From contig JAJTIC010000015.1 in assembly GCA_021300175.1 (NCBI GenBank), positions 1-37,396 of the forward strand: DNA of 37,396 nt. The letters run 5' to 3'. How positions within the stretch are numbered: position 1 is the first letter of the stretch; every line of letters starts with the position of its first letter. Under the pieces are notes generated by a model, which made no database searches, was not told the DNA's origin, and was given only the letters and a program-made list of their open reading frames with translations. Source of the DNA: Pseudomonadota bacterium. Lineage in GTDB: Bacteria > Bdellovibrionota > Bdellovibrionia > Bdellovibrionales > Bdellovibrionaceae. Below, piece after piece: positions 1 to 8,418 of the stretch. The position numbers and the translations under genes are program-made.

Positions 1-109
1 AGAAGAGAATGTTAATCTTGTGATTTGACCTATTGTGTTAGTTCCTTCTTTGTTGTATACATCGCTGCTCACGTTTTTAAGGTAATGCAACATCAGTGAA
101 GGGGGCCTC

Positions 110-664
110 GTGGTCTTTGAAGCTTTGGAACAACAATGGGATGCTGATTCAACTCAACCGGGAACACAACCTGTGCAGAACCGCGATTCCATGGATGAAG
201 AGGATGATGATGATTTTGGAGATGAGAAAGTAGATATGTTTGGGGGCGGGGACCTCGATAAGAATTTTGACAAGTTCTTCACTGGTGAAGAAGTTGAAGA
301 TGATCTTAATCTTGACGAAGTCGATAATATTCTGGAGCTCGCTGAGGAGCGATTTCCTAAGTTCACACTCGCAAAAAACAAAGCTCGCTTCCTAAGAATG
401 GTGAGCTGGTATCGTCAAAAAGAAGAGTGGATTGATGTGGCCCCTCTTTCAGGTGTGACAAAGCTGTTCAAGCAGCAGACCAAAGAGCTTGAAGGCATTC
501 GTTCAGCTAAACTCGATTACGAAATGGAGCTGGAAACAGGAACTTTGACTCCTTCTCAGCGTTCGTATCGCAAAGACGAATTGAAAATGTGCAAAGTCCA
601 AGAAAAAATGGCTGTGCATTTGATCTCTAAATTGCAGCTCAAAATTAAATCCGGACGTCGATAA
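110..664 (+). CDS. Acidic cytosolic protein of unknown function
   Basis: I do not recognise this 184-residue protein. It opens with GTG after a G-rich stretch (AGTGAAGGGGGCC) that can act as ribosome binding site. The first 70 residues are strongly acidic, with a run of Asp/Glu around residues 29-37, and look disordered. Residues 75-184 are predicted helical, rich in Lys/Glu/Arg, with a Trp-Tyr-Arg segment near residue 100 and a basic end. No signal peptide or membrane segment is present, so it should be cytosolic. A strong intrinsic terminator follows about 30 bases after the stop, so it is probably the last or only gene of its transcript. An acidic tail plus a basic helical body is common in nucleic-acid or ribosome-associated proteins, but that is only a guess. 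Confidence 0.75.
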   Translation: MVFEALEQQWDADSTQPGTQPVQNRDSMDEEDDDDFGDEKVDMFGGGDLDKNFDKFFTGEEVEDDLNLDEVDNILELAEERFPKFTLAKNKARFLRMVSWYRQKEEWIDVAPLSGVTKLFKQQTKELEGIRSAKLDYEMELETGTLTPSQRSYRKDELKMCKVQEKMAVHLISKLQLKIKSGRR

Positions 665-693
665 GATCTCGTTTTTTCTACTGAGAGTGTTTC

Positions 694-726
694 AAAAAGA
701 GACAGCCTTTAGGGCTGTCTCTTTTT
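694..726. terminator. Intrinsic terminator, probably bidirectional
   Basis: A perfect 14-base-pair stem (AAAAAGAGACAGCC at 694-707 with GGCTGTCTCTTTTT at 713-726) encloses a 5-base loop. It ends in T5 on the plus strand and begins with A5, so it could also work on the minus strand. It ends the 110-664 transcript. Confidence 0.9.
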
Positions 727-789
727 ATTCAATTTCATCTCAAATCTAGACCGACCAAAGATGAGACAAAAAAAATATCGTTTTAGACC

Positions 790-816
790 TTAATTCTCAA
801 GCTGGATCGCCGATAG
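790..816 (+). promoter_or_regulatory. Possible sigma-28 (FliA)-type promoter
   Basis: TTAATTCT (790-797), an 11-base spacer, then GCCGATAG (809-816). The flagellar sigma-28 consensus is TAAAGTTT-N11-GCCGATAA. The -10 half matches 7 of 8 and the -35 half 5 of 8, with the exact spacing. It lies about 95 bases before the Fis-like gene at 912. A chance match is possible. Confidence 0.35.
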
Positions 817-911
817 GTGCATTGTGAGTCAACGGAAGGCTCAGTGCGAAGCTGATGCTTTTCAGGTTGAGACATCTCTGATTTGTTTCTTTAACCTTAA
901 AGGGGGTCTAA

Positions 912-1343
912 ATGCCGCGTACAACGGTTTACATTGTAGGTGACGACTTTACTGTCGTCGAGAAAGTAAAAACAAATTTACAGGGATCAGACTGCACAGT
1001 TCAGTCTTATGGCCCTGGTCAATGGCGCGAGGGTTTAGAGAATCCTTATTTCCGAGCTCAGTTGCTGAATGGAGTTCCCGCTTTAGCATCGGGTTCTAAT
1101 CCTTTGGAGCACAAGTCCAACGTTCTTCCATTTCCGGGTGTTTCAACACCAGGTCAGCAAGATGGAAAAGTGGCGACCATGAACGAACTGGAAAGCAAAG
1201 CGATTGAGAATGCGATCATCCAATTTCGCGGCAATCTGACAGAAGCTGCGAAAGCTCTGGGCATCGGTCGTGCGACCCTCTACCGTAAAGTGAAGCAATA
1301 CCAAATCGATCCTTCAGTAGCGCGCAAAAAACGAGCTGCTTAA
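912..1343 (+). CDS. Fis-family DNA-binding protein with receiver-like N-terminus
   Basis: A 143-residue transcription factor. Residues about 91-133 form a Fis-type helix-turn-helix (residues GNLTEAAKALGIGRATLYRK), the module also found at the C-terminus of sigma-54 activators and NtrC/ActR-type regulators; the tail is very basic. Residues 4-35 (TVYIVGDDFTVVEKVKTNL) look like the first strand, helix and second strand of a response-regulator receiver domain. The rest of that domain, including the phospho-Asp strand and Lys strand, is absent and replaced by a Pro/Gly-rich linker. There is no AAA+ domain, so it cannot itself activate sigma-54. Start ATG follows AAAGGGGGTCTAA. It has its own terminator and a sigma-28-like element upstream, so it looks monocistronic. 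It is most likely a nucleoid-type or gene-specific regulator. Confidence 0.85.
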   Translation: MPRTTVYIVGDDFTVVEKVKTNLQGSDCTVQSYGPGQWREGLENPYFRAQLLNGVPALASGSNPLEHKSNVLPFPGVSTPGQQDGKVATMNELESKAIENAIIQFRGNLTEAAKALGIGRATLYRKVKQYQIDPSVARKKRAA

Positions 1344-1369
1344 GGGGCGAATGATCAAAGGGAAGAGAG

Positions 1370-1399
1370 AGGCGCTGAGCGAGAGCTCGGCGCCTTTTT
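1370..1399 (+). terminator. Intrinsic terminator of the Fis-like gene
   Basis: Stem AGGCGCTGAGC (1370-1380) pairs with GCTCGGCGCCT (1385-1395) around a GAGA tetraloop, with one T-G pair, and is followed by T5. It lies 27 bases after the stop codon. Confidence 0.88.
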
Positions 1400-1483
1400 C
1401 GTTCTTAGGTCCAGTCCAGTGGAAATCTCGCAAAACCATTGAGACAATAAAATTCTGGATTTCAATCGTATGAGGAAATAGTC

Positions 1484-2107
1484 ATGATCAAGTTAAAGCC
1501 AGAGGCACAAAAAGTATTTCTTGGAATTGCTTTGATTGCTCTGGTCGTTTCTGCTGTGATGACTCAAGAACAGAAATTGAATGAAAGTCGCCCGTTTTAT
1601 ATGGTGTCCGATTCTCCGGATCGGTTAAAAGATCTCAACCGTGCCATTGCGAGCGCTCAGCCGATGAATTTGATTGAAGATGTGGAGTGGGAGCATCGCT
1701 TAGCCCAGAAACTAGGAAAAGAAAATAGTTTAGAAGCTCGCAATCCCGCTTCGCAAAGTCGAGGGCTTTCGAGTGCAGATCAGCTTCGCTATGGGACTCT
1801 GGCTGGAAAGTATTCCATCGTTCACAAATTAGATGAGCAGACAAAAGATCAAAAAATCTTTCAAATTGAATACGTGACAAGTTCAGAACTCAACGATCGT
1901 CCAGTATTTCTTGAACCCTCAGAGTTTTTGAGCGATTTCAAAGCTCATTTTGCAATTTCTTTTGCTTCTTTCAAGCTTGAAAGCGAAAAGGCTGGCCAAT
2001 TGGTTTTTCAGCTCCAAGATCAAAACCAAAAAAGCGTGGGCCAAGCTATTTTTGACACCAATGACGAAGGCCGTTTTTTAAAAATGCGCCTCTCTGAAAG
2101 CAAATAG
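1484..2107 (+). CDS. Membrane-anchored protein of unknown function
   Basis: I do not recognise this 207-residue protein. Residues 11-27 (VFLGIALIALVVSAVMT) form one hydrophobic segment after a basic start, which suits an uncleaved signal anchor, with the rest of the chain in the periplasm. No lipobox is visible. The remainder is hydrophilic, with a predicted alpha/beta C-terminal region (residues 100-200), and no catalytic motif that I can name. The ATG at 1484 is preceded by TGAGGAAATAGTC, an acceptable ribosome binding site. The next gene, an RDD-domain protein, starts 82 bases downstream on the same strand, so the two may be co-transcribed. Confidence 0.75.
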   Translation: MIKLKPEAQKVFLGIALIALVVSAVMTQEQKLNESRPFYMVSDSPDRLKDLNRAIASAQPMNLIEDVEWEHRLAQKLGKENSLEARNPASQSRGLSSADQLRYGTLAGKYSIVHKLDEQTKDQKIFQIEYVTSSELNDRPVFLEPSEFLSDFKAHFAISFASFKLESEKAGQLVFQLQDQNQKSVGQAIFDTNDEGRFLKMRLSESK

Positions 2108-2189
2108 TCGAGCGCTAAAAGCTACTTTTTTCAGTCTAGTTTCTGTGCTTACTATTTAGGTCAGAGTCCCTGAATTCCGATAACTCCTC

Positions 2190-3905
2190 ATGGTCATGCC
2201 AGATTTAGAGGATTCAAAAAATTCAGCACACAAGTACAAGATTGCGCCAGTGAATGATCGCTTTATTGCTTTTGTGATTGATCTTTTGGTATTTACACCT
2301 CTGGTAGGGCTCTTTCTCGCAAAGCTCTATGGGCAACTTGAGGTCATTTACTTTCTAGCTCCCGACTCGAATGAGTTTTGGGCCTTATTTTTAGTGGCTG
2401 CTTGTTTCTCTTTTGTTTTAGTCACTCTCTTTCAAACTCTGTCTTTGATTTTGATCCGAGCGACTCCGGGTCAATGGGTTGCAAAAATCCAAATCGTGCC
2501 AGCCCATGACACTGAAAAAGGTCTTCGCTTTAGTCAGGCATTTCTCAGAAGTTTTTTATGGTCACTCAGCTTACTGAGCTTCGGAATCGCTTTTCTTGAA
2601 GTCCTCAGCCATCCTCATCGAAGAGCTTTTCACGACCGTGCTGCAGATACTTGGACAATCACTAAGAAACAAACAGGTGACCTTGGTCCCCATTGGATTG
2701 AGACTCAATTTGTACGTCAGTTTTTGCTGGCGGGAGCGTTGTTGCTCACCGGGCTTTCAATCATGGGGCTGGGCAGTTACTACAGGATGGCCCTTCAAGG
2801 AAGTTTTAAAGAGCAAGAGCTGAAGGAGCAGAACTATCTTTGCCAATCTGTGAGCGCTTATCTTGAAGCAGGACAGTCGAGAATCCAAAAAGCAGCAGCT
2901 TTGTTTGCTGCTGGCGAAGTGGTGGAAGAGTGCCTTGAGAGCGAAGCTGACTTTGTGTTATGGGCTCCTTTTCATCAGGAAAAAGACTGGGCTTATCTGG
3001 CGAAAGCTTTGATGGGCCTTGGGGATAAAGAAAAGCAAAATCTCTACTTTTCAAAAGCTTGCGAAGGGAACATCGGCGAAGCTTGTGAGCTCAGCCAATT
3101 TCTTAGAGGAATTACAGTAGCTGAGAGTGGTTCGTCAGATTTATTTTATGTTTTGAAAGCCACTTACGAGCTCGAGCAAGGAAGTTTTGAAAAGCTTCAA
3201 AAGACTTTGTCATACTTGCAAGAACAGAAGGGTTTTGATTCGTTCGTCAGCAAGTCATTATTCAAGGCCACATGGATGGATCGTAAAAATGAGGAAGCCA
3301 TTGGTTTTTATAAAAACGGCATGATCCACTGGAGCGAGTCTGATCGAATTGATCTTTCGGCGTGGTACTGTTTGAACACTCGAAATATTTCTTGCTCCAG
3401 CGATCCCATAAAAGCTTGTGAAAACTTGAAGAATCTCACGAAGGGAAAAGCTCTCACAGATTTTCCTGAGTGGATGACTTTTGCATTGATTCAAAATGAC
3501 CAGTGCCAAGGACAGCTCGAAGCAAGAGCCTATTTGGGCACAGTGGAGTCCTCAGCGCTTCTCAAGGATTTTACCCAAGTTCTTATTCCCCAATCCATTT
3601 TGACGCATCAAGAGCGCATCAGCAAACTCAAGAAATGGTTAGATCAAGGAAGCTTAAGCTCTTTGTGGCGCAACCAAGCTCTGCAAATGCTTTCAAGATA
3701 TGTTCAAAGCAAAGAAGACTTTCAGTACGTGCTCTCGAAAGTCTCTGAAAGCCAAAGAGGCGATCAGAGAAAAGACGCTATTTTTAAGAACATGAATCGC
3801 ACAGCCCAGAAGCTCAATTCTGGAGAGCTTTTTGCCCTTCTGAAGAATTCAGTCCAAGAGAGTTCAGGTCTGCGTTTGCCAGCTTCATTGGAAGAGGGGA
3901 AGTAA
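2190..3905 (+). CDS. RDD-domain membrane protein with repeat-rich C-terminus
   Basis: 571 residues. Residues about 18-160 form an RDD domain, a small membrane domain of unclear, possibly transport-related, function. Its three signatures are visible: NDRFIAFVIDLL with the Arg and Asp, TPGQWVAKIQIV, and a basic HPHRRAFHDRAADT segment after the last helix. A further hydrophobic stretch lies at about 174-196. The C-terminal 370 residues are soluble and helical, including a Sel1/TPR-like piece with paired cysteines (KACEGNIGEACELSQFL), suggesting a protein-interaction solenoid. The start is uncertain: ATGs at 2190 and 2196 both lack a clear ribosome binding site. The stop overlaps the start of the rhomboid gene (TAATG), so the two are probably translationally coupled. 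An RDD-solenoid fusion is an uncommon arrangement. Confidence 0.85.
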   Translation: MVMPDLEDSKNSAHKYKIAPVNDRFIAFVIDLLVFTPLVGLFLAKLYGQLEVIYFLAPDSNEFWALFLVAACFSFVLVTLFQTLSLILIRATPGQWVAKIQIVPAHDTEKGLRFSQAFLRSFLWSLSLLSFGIAFLEVLSHPHRRAFHDRAADTWTITKKQTGDLGPHWIETQFVRQFLLAGALLLTGLSIMGLGSYYRMALQGSFKEQELKEQNYLCQSVSAYLEAGQSRIQKAAALFAAGEVVEECLESEADFVLWAPFHQEKDWAYLAKALMGLGDKEKQNLYFSKACEGNIGEACELSQFLRGITVAESGSSDLFYVLKATYELEQGSFEKLQKTLSYLQEQKGFDSFVSKSLFKATWMDRKNEEAIGFYKNGMIHWSESDRIDLSAWYCLNTRNISCSSDPIKACENLKNLTKGKALTDFPEWMTFALIQNDQCQGQLEARAYLGTVESSALLKDFTQVLIPQSILTHQERISKLKKWLDQGSLSSLWRNQALQMLSRYVQSKEDFQYVLSKVSESQRGDQRKDAIFKNMNRTAQKLNSGELFALLKNSVQESSGLRLPASLEEGK

Positions 3906-4855
3906 TGCTTTTTCCATGGCTAGCCGGCTTTCGCGGATTGGGAGAAGTGCCAGCCACTTGGTGTTTGGTCCTTCTCAATGTCTTTATGTTCCTGATGACC
4001 TCAGGTCAGTCCAGAGAGCAGAAAACATTCTTTGAAAAGCCTCAGAATTTGATGGAGCTCGGCAAACTCTACTCAATGAACACTCAAGAAGGCTCTGGGA
4101 TCACTTTACAGTCGGATTCGTTTTGGATGATTCAAGGTTCAAAAGCCCTGAAGGATCCTGAGTATATTGAAAGTGTGAAAAAGGGAAAAGTGACTTGGAA
4201 TTTGGGTGATCAGGTCCGAAACGCTGAAATCAAAAAAGAAGTGATTCGATTTTCACAGGAGCTCGAGAAACGACACACTTTTCTCTACGGTCTCAGCTCT
4301 GTGAATCAGAACTCCTTAGGATGGGTGACTTACCAGTTTACACACGCAGGTTGGCTGCATTTAACTGGAAATATGGGAATACTTTTGTTCTTTGCGACCA
4401 TCATAGAACTGAAGTTTGGTTCTGTGTTCCTTTTGATGCTTTATCTCTTGTCTGGCTTTACAGCGGGATGGGCCTTTTTAGTGACGGGAGTCGCTTCGCT
4501 GGCCCCCGTGGTCGGAGCCAGTGGCAGTTTGACTGGAGTCATGGCTTTCTTTCTTGCGACGGAAGTGAAAAAATACGCTCGCTTTTTCTATTTCATTTCA
4601 CCGATTCAAGGCTATTTCGGATTTATTTATCTGCCAGTGATCTTCATGGTGCCGCTGCTCTTTGTTCCAGATCTTGTGGGATATCTGTCGACGCCTGAAG
4701 AGTTTGGGACGAGTGTCGCTTACAGTGCCCACCTTGGAGGCGCTGCCTTTGGACTCGTGGCAGGCCTCATTTATCGATTTTTCTTGAGCTCAATTATTCC
4801 GCCGGAGCGAATCCGCGACGAAGAAGATTCTCCGTCACTGCTTTCGGCTCCATAA
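3905..4855 (+). CDS. Rhomboid-family intramembrane serine protease
   Basis: 316 residues. Rhomboids cleave substrates inside the membrane with a Ser-His dyad. Visible here are the HxxxN motif (His152 to Asn156 in WLHLTGNMG), the GASG active-site loop with Ser206, and the helix carrying His276 in SAHLGGAAFG. A first membrane helix at about residues 16-32 is separated from the core by a roughly 100-residue soluble insert, probably periplasmic. The ATG overlaps the stop of the RDD-protein gene and has the binding site GAGGGGAAGTA just before it. The 3' end overlaps the convergent putA gene by 62 bases. Co-expression with the RDD protein hints that the latter may be substrate, adaptor or partner; this is inference. 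Confidence 0.92.
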   Translation: MLFPWLAGFRGLGEVPATWCLVLLNVFMFLMTSGQSREQKTFFEKPQNLMELGKLYSMNTQEGSGITLQSDSFWMIQGSKALKDPEYIESVKKGKVTWNLGDQVRNAEIKKEVIRFSQELEKRHTFLYGLSSVNQNSLGWVTYQFTHAGWLHLTGNMGILLFFATIIELKFGSVFLLMLYLLSGFTAGWAFLVTGVASLAPVVGASGSLTGVMAFFLATEVKKYARFFYFISPIQGYFGFIYLPVIFMVPLLFVPDLVGYLSTPEEFGTSVAYSAHLGGAAFGLVAGLIYRFFLSSIIPPERIRDEEDSPSLLSAP

Positions 4856-7733
4856 ACTGTTTCAAATAATCTGGTCCGCCGGTTTTACTGCCAATCCCTG
4901 AAAGCTTAAAGCCTCCAAAGGGATGTCGATCCACCATCGCTCCCGTGATTCCGCGATTAATATACAGGTTCCCGACTTCGAACTCTGAGCGAACTTTTTC
5001 AATGTTGGCTGGGCTTCGAGAAAAAACGCCTCCTGTCAGTGCATACTGAGTGTTGTTGGCGACTTTCAAAGCTTCATCTAAGTCTTTCACTTTAATGAGA
5101 GCCACGACAGGTCCAAAGATTTCTTCTTGAGCCAACGTGGACTGAGGGGCTACTTCCGTAAAAATGGCGGGAGGTACGAAGTAGCCGTCTTGAGGCGCTT
5201 TTCCTTCGAACAGAAGTTTGTGTTTCTTTTTATTTTCTTCGATCGTCGAAAGAATTCTTATGTGTGCTTCTTTATCCACCACAGGTCCATAGTAATACAG
5301 TGGATTCTCTGCAGGTCCAATTTCAATGGACCTTGCAGCCTCAAGGAGGCGTGCTTCAAAGCGCTCATAGACTTCATCGAGCACAATCACTCGGCTGGCA
5401 GCAGAGCATTTCTGACCTGAAAATCCAAAAGCAGAGTAAAGAACGCCGTCAACGGCTTCATCCAAGTCTGCATCGTTATCGATAATGACGGCATTTTTGC
5501 CACCAAGCTCAGTGATCGTGCGCTTGATATGATGCTGTCCAGTTTTCACTTCAGCGGCTTCGCGTAAGATATGAAGCCCTACATTTTTTGATCCTGTGAA
5601 GGCGATGGTGGAAATATCTTTGTGAGCTACTAAGAAAGCTCCCACTTCTTCACCAAGTCCAGGCAAATAGTTGATTACCCCAGGCGGGAAGCCCGCTTCG
5701 ATGGCCAGATTCATCAGGCCCCGAGCCACAATTGAAGATTGTTCAGCAGGTTTCATAATCACGGTGTTCCCAGTCACAGCAGCTGCAGCCGCCATGCCTG
5801 CAATGATTGCCAGTGGAAAGTTCCAAGGAGCAATGACCAAAGTCACGCCTCGAGGCTGATAACTGTAGTGAGAAGCTTCACCAGGTACTTGTCCAACTTT
5901 GAGTGGCTTTGCAAGCTCGCGCATCTGTCGAGCATAGTATCTGCAAAAGTCGATGGCTTCGGTGACATCGCCATCGGCTTCGGTCCAAGGCTTTCCTGTT
6001 TCCAAAATCTGTTCTGCCATGAGTTTGAAACGATCCCGGAGCATCAGATCTGCCAAGCGGTCTACGCGATTTGCACGTTCATCAGCAGGGACTTTTTTCC
6101 AAGTCTGAAAAGCAGCCCTTGCAGCTTGTAAAGCCTGCTCAGCTTCGACCGTGCTCGCAATACAAATGTGGCCTAAGATTTGAGAGATGTCCGAAGGGTT
6201 CTCACGAGGAAGAGTTCTTGTGGTCTTTATATCTTTGCCGTTGATATGCAGTGGATAAGTGGCGCCCAAAGTTTTTTTAAACCAAGTCAGAGCTTCTTTC
6301 ATCTGCTCTCGGTTTTCCTCAAGAGCAAAATCGAGAAGAGCTTCGTTGTAGAAGCGATTCTCAGTTTTCAGTTCTCCGGACGTGGGAGTGAGTCCTTCTT
6401 TGGGGTCTCTCAAGAGTTTTTCAGTGGACGTGTTTTCAGCAAACTTGGCTCGAAGCCAAGATTCATTCGATGAGTTTTCAAGGAGTCGGCGCACTAAGTA
6501 TGCCATGCCTGGGATGAGTTCCCCCACAGGAGCATACTCGCGCACACGGTAACCCATATCCACGAGGGCTCGCTTGATCGGATCTGCCATCCCGTAGAGC
6601 ATCTGAACTTCAAAGCCCTCTTTAGGAACTCCCATTTTTTCTGCCATCACCATACAAGCTGCAAGACTTCGTACGTTGTGTGAAGCAAAAGCCGAACGGA
6701 TATGGGCGAAGTTCTTTAGGAGGGTCTCGGCGCAAGCTTCGTAGTTGGCATCGGATTCAGCCTTCACTGTGTATACTGGGATTGGCCAGCGTCTTTGCTC
6801 AGCTTCGATGGTTTCGTAATCCCAGTAGGCGCCTTTCACCAGGCGCACGGTGAAAGGGGTCCCCCGGTTTTGAGCAAAATAGCAAAGGTCTTTGATGTCT
6901 TGATGAGAGTCTCTGAGATAAGCTTGAATCACGCAGCCAAAATGAGGATAGGATCTAAACTCAGTTTCCATCAGAAGTTCTTTGAAAACTTCGAGGGTTA
7001 AGTGTTTCACGGAGTATTGTTCCATATCCAAGTTGATGAAAACACCGTGCTGCATGGCCAGTTGCAAAATCGGACGCAAGCGTTCTTTCAGAGTTTTTTT
7101 AGTGTGATCCCAAGCGCGGTCATTGATTTGGGAATACAAAGCTGTGAGTTTCACACTGACATTCACTTTAGGAATACTTCCCGTGTGATCGCGGTCAATT
7201 TGGGGAACTTCCTCCCAGTGAGCGGCGTCTTTGGCGAGCCAAGAGATCAATTCCAAATATCTTCGCGTGTAATCTTGAGATTCTTTTTCACTGAGTGTGG
7301 CTTCACCAAGGATATCTACAGTGAAAGTCATTTTATTTTTGCGAGTTTTTTTTAGCACGGGGAGAGCTTCGTCGGGACTTTCGCCAGTGATGAACATTTT
7401 CGCCATCTGAGTGACATTTTTTCGAATTGCACCCGCCATTAATGATGGAGCCAGGGAGCCTAAGCCTAAGCCGACATTGAACACAGAAGGGAGCTGCTCA
7501 CCGCCCTCTGAAAAATACTCTTTCAAGTGACGGGCGACTTCGTTGCCTGAGTTCAGAGAAGGCAGGACATCCACAAAGCGAAACATTTGCGTTTTGAATT
7601 GCTCGTTCTTCATGGACCAATCCATGATCGAGCCATACCAAAAATCTTTACTGAAAAGAGAGACTTTACTTTGTCCCTCCATACGCTTCAAAATCTCTTC
7701 TCCTCGAGCTTGGATTTGCGCTTGAGTGTCCAT
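4794..7733 (-). CDS. putA: Bifunctional proline dehydrogenase / P5C dehydrogenase
   Basis: 979 residues. The enzyme oxidises proline to glutamate in two steps: FAD-dependent proline dehydrogenase, then NAD-dependent glutamate-semialdehyde dehydrogenase. The N-terminal PRODH barrel (about residues 100-450) shows VSVKLTALYSQIND, NLDMEQY, RLVKGAYWDYE and the substrate-binding RRLLENSSNESW. The C-terminal ALDH domain (about 500-960) shows PWNFPLA, ELGGKNAVII near residue 741 and the catalytic Cys near 776 in FSGQKCSAAS. It lacks the DNA-binding ribbon-helix-helix of enterobacterial PutA, so it is a short-type enzyme that cannot repress its own gene. ATG follows AAGGGAGTTCTCGC. It is the last gene of a minus-strand cluster, 61 bases after the FAH-family gene, and its 3' end runs 62 bases into the rhomboid gene. 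Confidence 0.96.
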   Translation of the reverse strand: MDTQAQIQARGEEILKRMEGQSKVSLFSKDFWYGSIMDWSMKNEQFKTQMFRFVDVLPSLNSGNEVARHLKEYFSEGGEQLPSVFNVGLGLGSLAPSLMAGAIRKNVTQMAKMFITGESPDEALPVLKKTRKNKMTFTVDILGEATLSEKESQDYTRRYLELISWLAKDAAHWEEVPQIDRDHTGSIPKVNVSVKLTALYSQINDRAWDHTKKTLKERLRPILQLAMQHGVFINLDMEQYSVKHLTLEVFKELLMETEFRSYPHFGCVIQAYLRDSHQDIKDLCYFAQNRGTPFTVRLVKGAYWDYETIEAEQRRWPIPVYTVKAESDANYEACAETLLKNFAHIRSAFASHNVRSLAACMVMAEKMGVPKEGFEVQMLYGMADPIKRALVDMGYRVREYAPVGELIPGMAYLVRRLLENSSNESWLRAKFAENTSTEKLLRDPKEGLTPTSGELKTENRFYNEALLDFALEENREQMKEALTWFKKTLGATYPLHINGKDIKTTRTLPRENPSDISQILGHICIASTVEAEQALQAARAAFQTWKKVPADERANRVDRLADLMLRDRFKLMAEQILETGKPWTEADGDVTEAIDFCRYYARQMRELAKPLKVGQVPGEASHYSYQPRGVTLVIAPWNFPLAIIAGMAAAAAVTGNTVIMKPAEQSSIVARGLMNLAIEAGFPPGVINYLPGLGEEVGAFLVAHKDISTIAFTGSKNVGLHILREAAEVKTGQHHIKRTITELGGKNAVIIDNDADLDEAVDGVLYSAFGFSGQKCSAASRVIVLDEVYERFEARLLEAARSIEIGPAENPLYYYGPVVDKEAHIRILSTIEENKKKHKLLFEGKAPQDGYFVPPAIFTEVAPQSTLAQEEIFGPVVALIKVKDLDEALKVANNTQYALTGGVFSRSPANIEKVRSEFEVGNLYINRGITGAMVDRHPFGGFKLSGIGSKTGGPDYLKQFMEPKAVTENLLRRGFAPAE

Positions 7734-7794
7734 GCGAGAACTCCCTTGAAAATGATGAAAATCGCGGGGAGTTTCGCTTGTCTAAAGTGAAAAC

Positions 7795-8418
7795 TCAAGA
7801 GGGATTCGACACCTCGCGTTTTTTTGCTTGAATCACTTTCCAGGTATGGCTGATCTCTCCTGAGATTTCAGCCCGAACGACGTCCCCAGCTTGAATAGGC
7901 CCCACACCTTCAGGGGTCCCGGTGAGAATCAAGTCTCCCGCGCAAACAGGGAAATGTTCTTTGATGTATTCTAGCAGATGGGTGGGCTTAAAAATCATCT
8001 CAGACAGGGGTGCCTCTTGTTTGAGCACGTCATTGACAGTGAGGCGCAGTGTGAGTTTTTCCAAGTCTTCGAGCTTTCGGACCATAAAGAAGGCTGATAC
8101 TGGGCAGGCCCCATCAAAGGATTTGGCCATGGTCCAAGGAGTGCCGTTTTTTTTTGCTTCAGCTTGCCGTTTTCGCTCAGTTAGATCCAAGGCCACCGCC
8201 GCTTCAACCACATGCAAGTGGTTTGAAAGTTTCAAGGCCAATTCCACTTCGTGATGCACTTCTTCTACCCAAGAGGGGAGTTCGATCTCTGTGGAGTTCA
8301 CCGAAGCGGAAGAACCCGCTTTTAGGAAAATCAGGGGTTCCTTGGGGAGCTCTGCCTTCATTTCAGCAGCATGTTTTGCGAAGTTTCTTCCCACACCCCA
8401 AATATTGCGAATGATCAT
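7795..8418 (-). CDS. Fumarylacetoacetate hydrolase-family protein
   Basis: 207 residues, FAH fold. The family includes acylpyruvases, oxaloacetate decarboxylases and hydratases that cleave or hydrate 2-oxo acids with Mg2+ or Mn2+. Metal-ligand motifs are present: HHEVELAL (two Glu) and the Asp of ALDLTER, followed by the catalytic-site Lys region AKSFDGACPVS and the conserved LTGTPEGVG near the end. The length and order resemble the FAHD1/YcgM branch. I chose the ATG at 8418 because it overlaps the TGA of the upstream phosphatase gene (ATGA) and has AAGGAGATC at good spacing; a longer reading to 8466 would intrude into that gene. Co-location with putA suggests a role in amino-acid or keto-acid breakdown, but the substrate is unknown. 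Confidence 0.88.
   Translation of the reverse strand: MIIRNIWGVGRNFAKHAAEMKAELPKEPLIFLKAGSSASVNSTEIELPSWVEEVHHEVELALKLSNHLHVVEAAVALDLTERKRQAEAKKNGTPWTMAKSFDGACPVSAFFMVRKLEDLEKLTLRLTVNDVLKQEAPLSEMIFKPTHLLEYIKEHFPVCAGDLILTGTPEGVGPIQAGDVVRAEISGEISHTWKVIQAKKREVSNPS

Noticed and set aside
2179-2186. TCCGATAA just before the RDD gene as a sigma-28 -10 box
   Set aside because: No matching -35 box and transcription would begin at or after the start codon.
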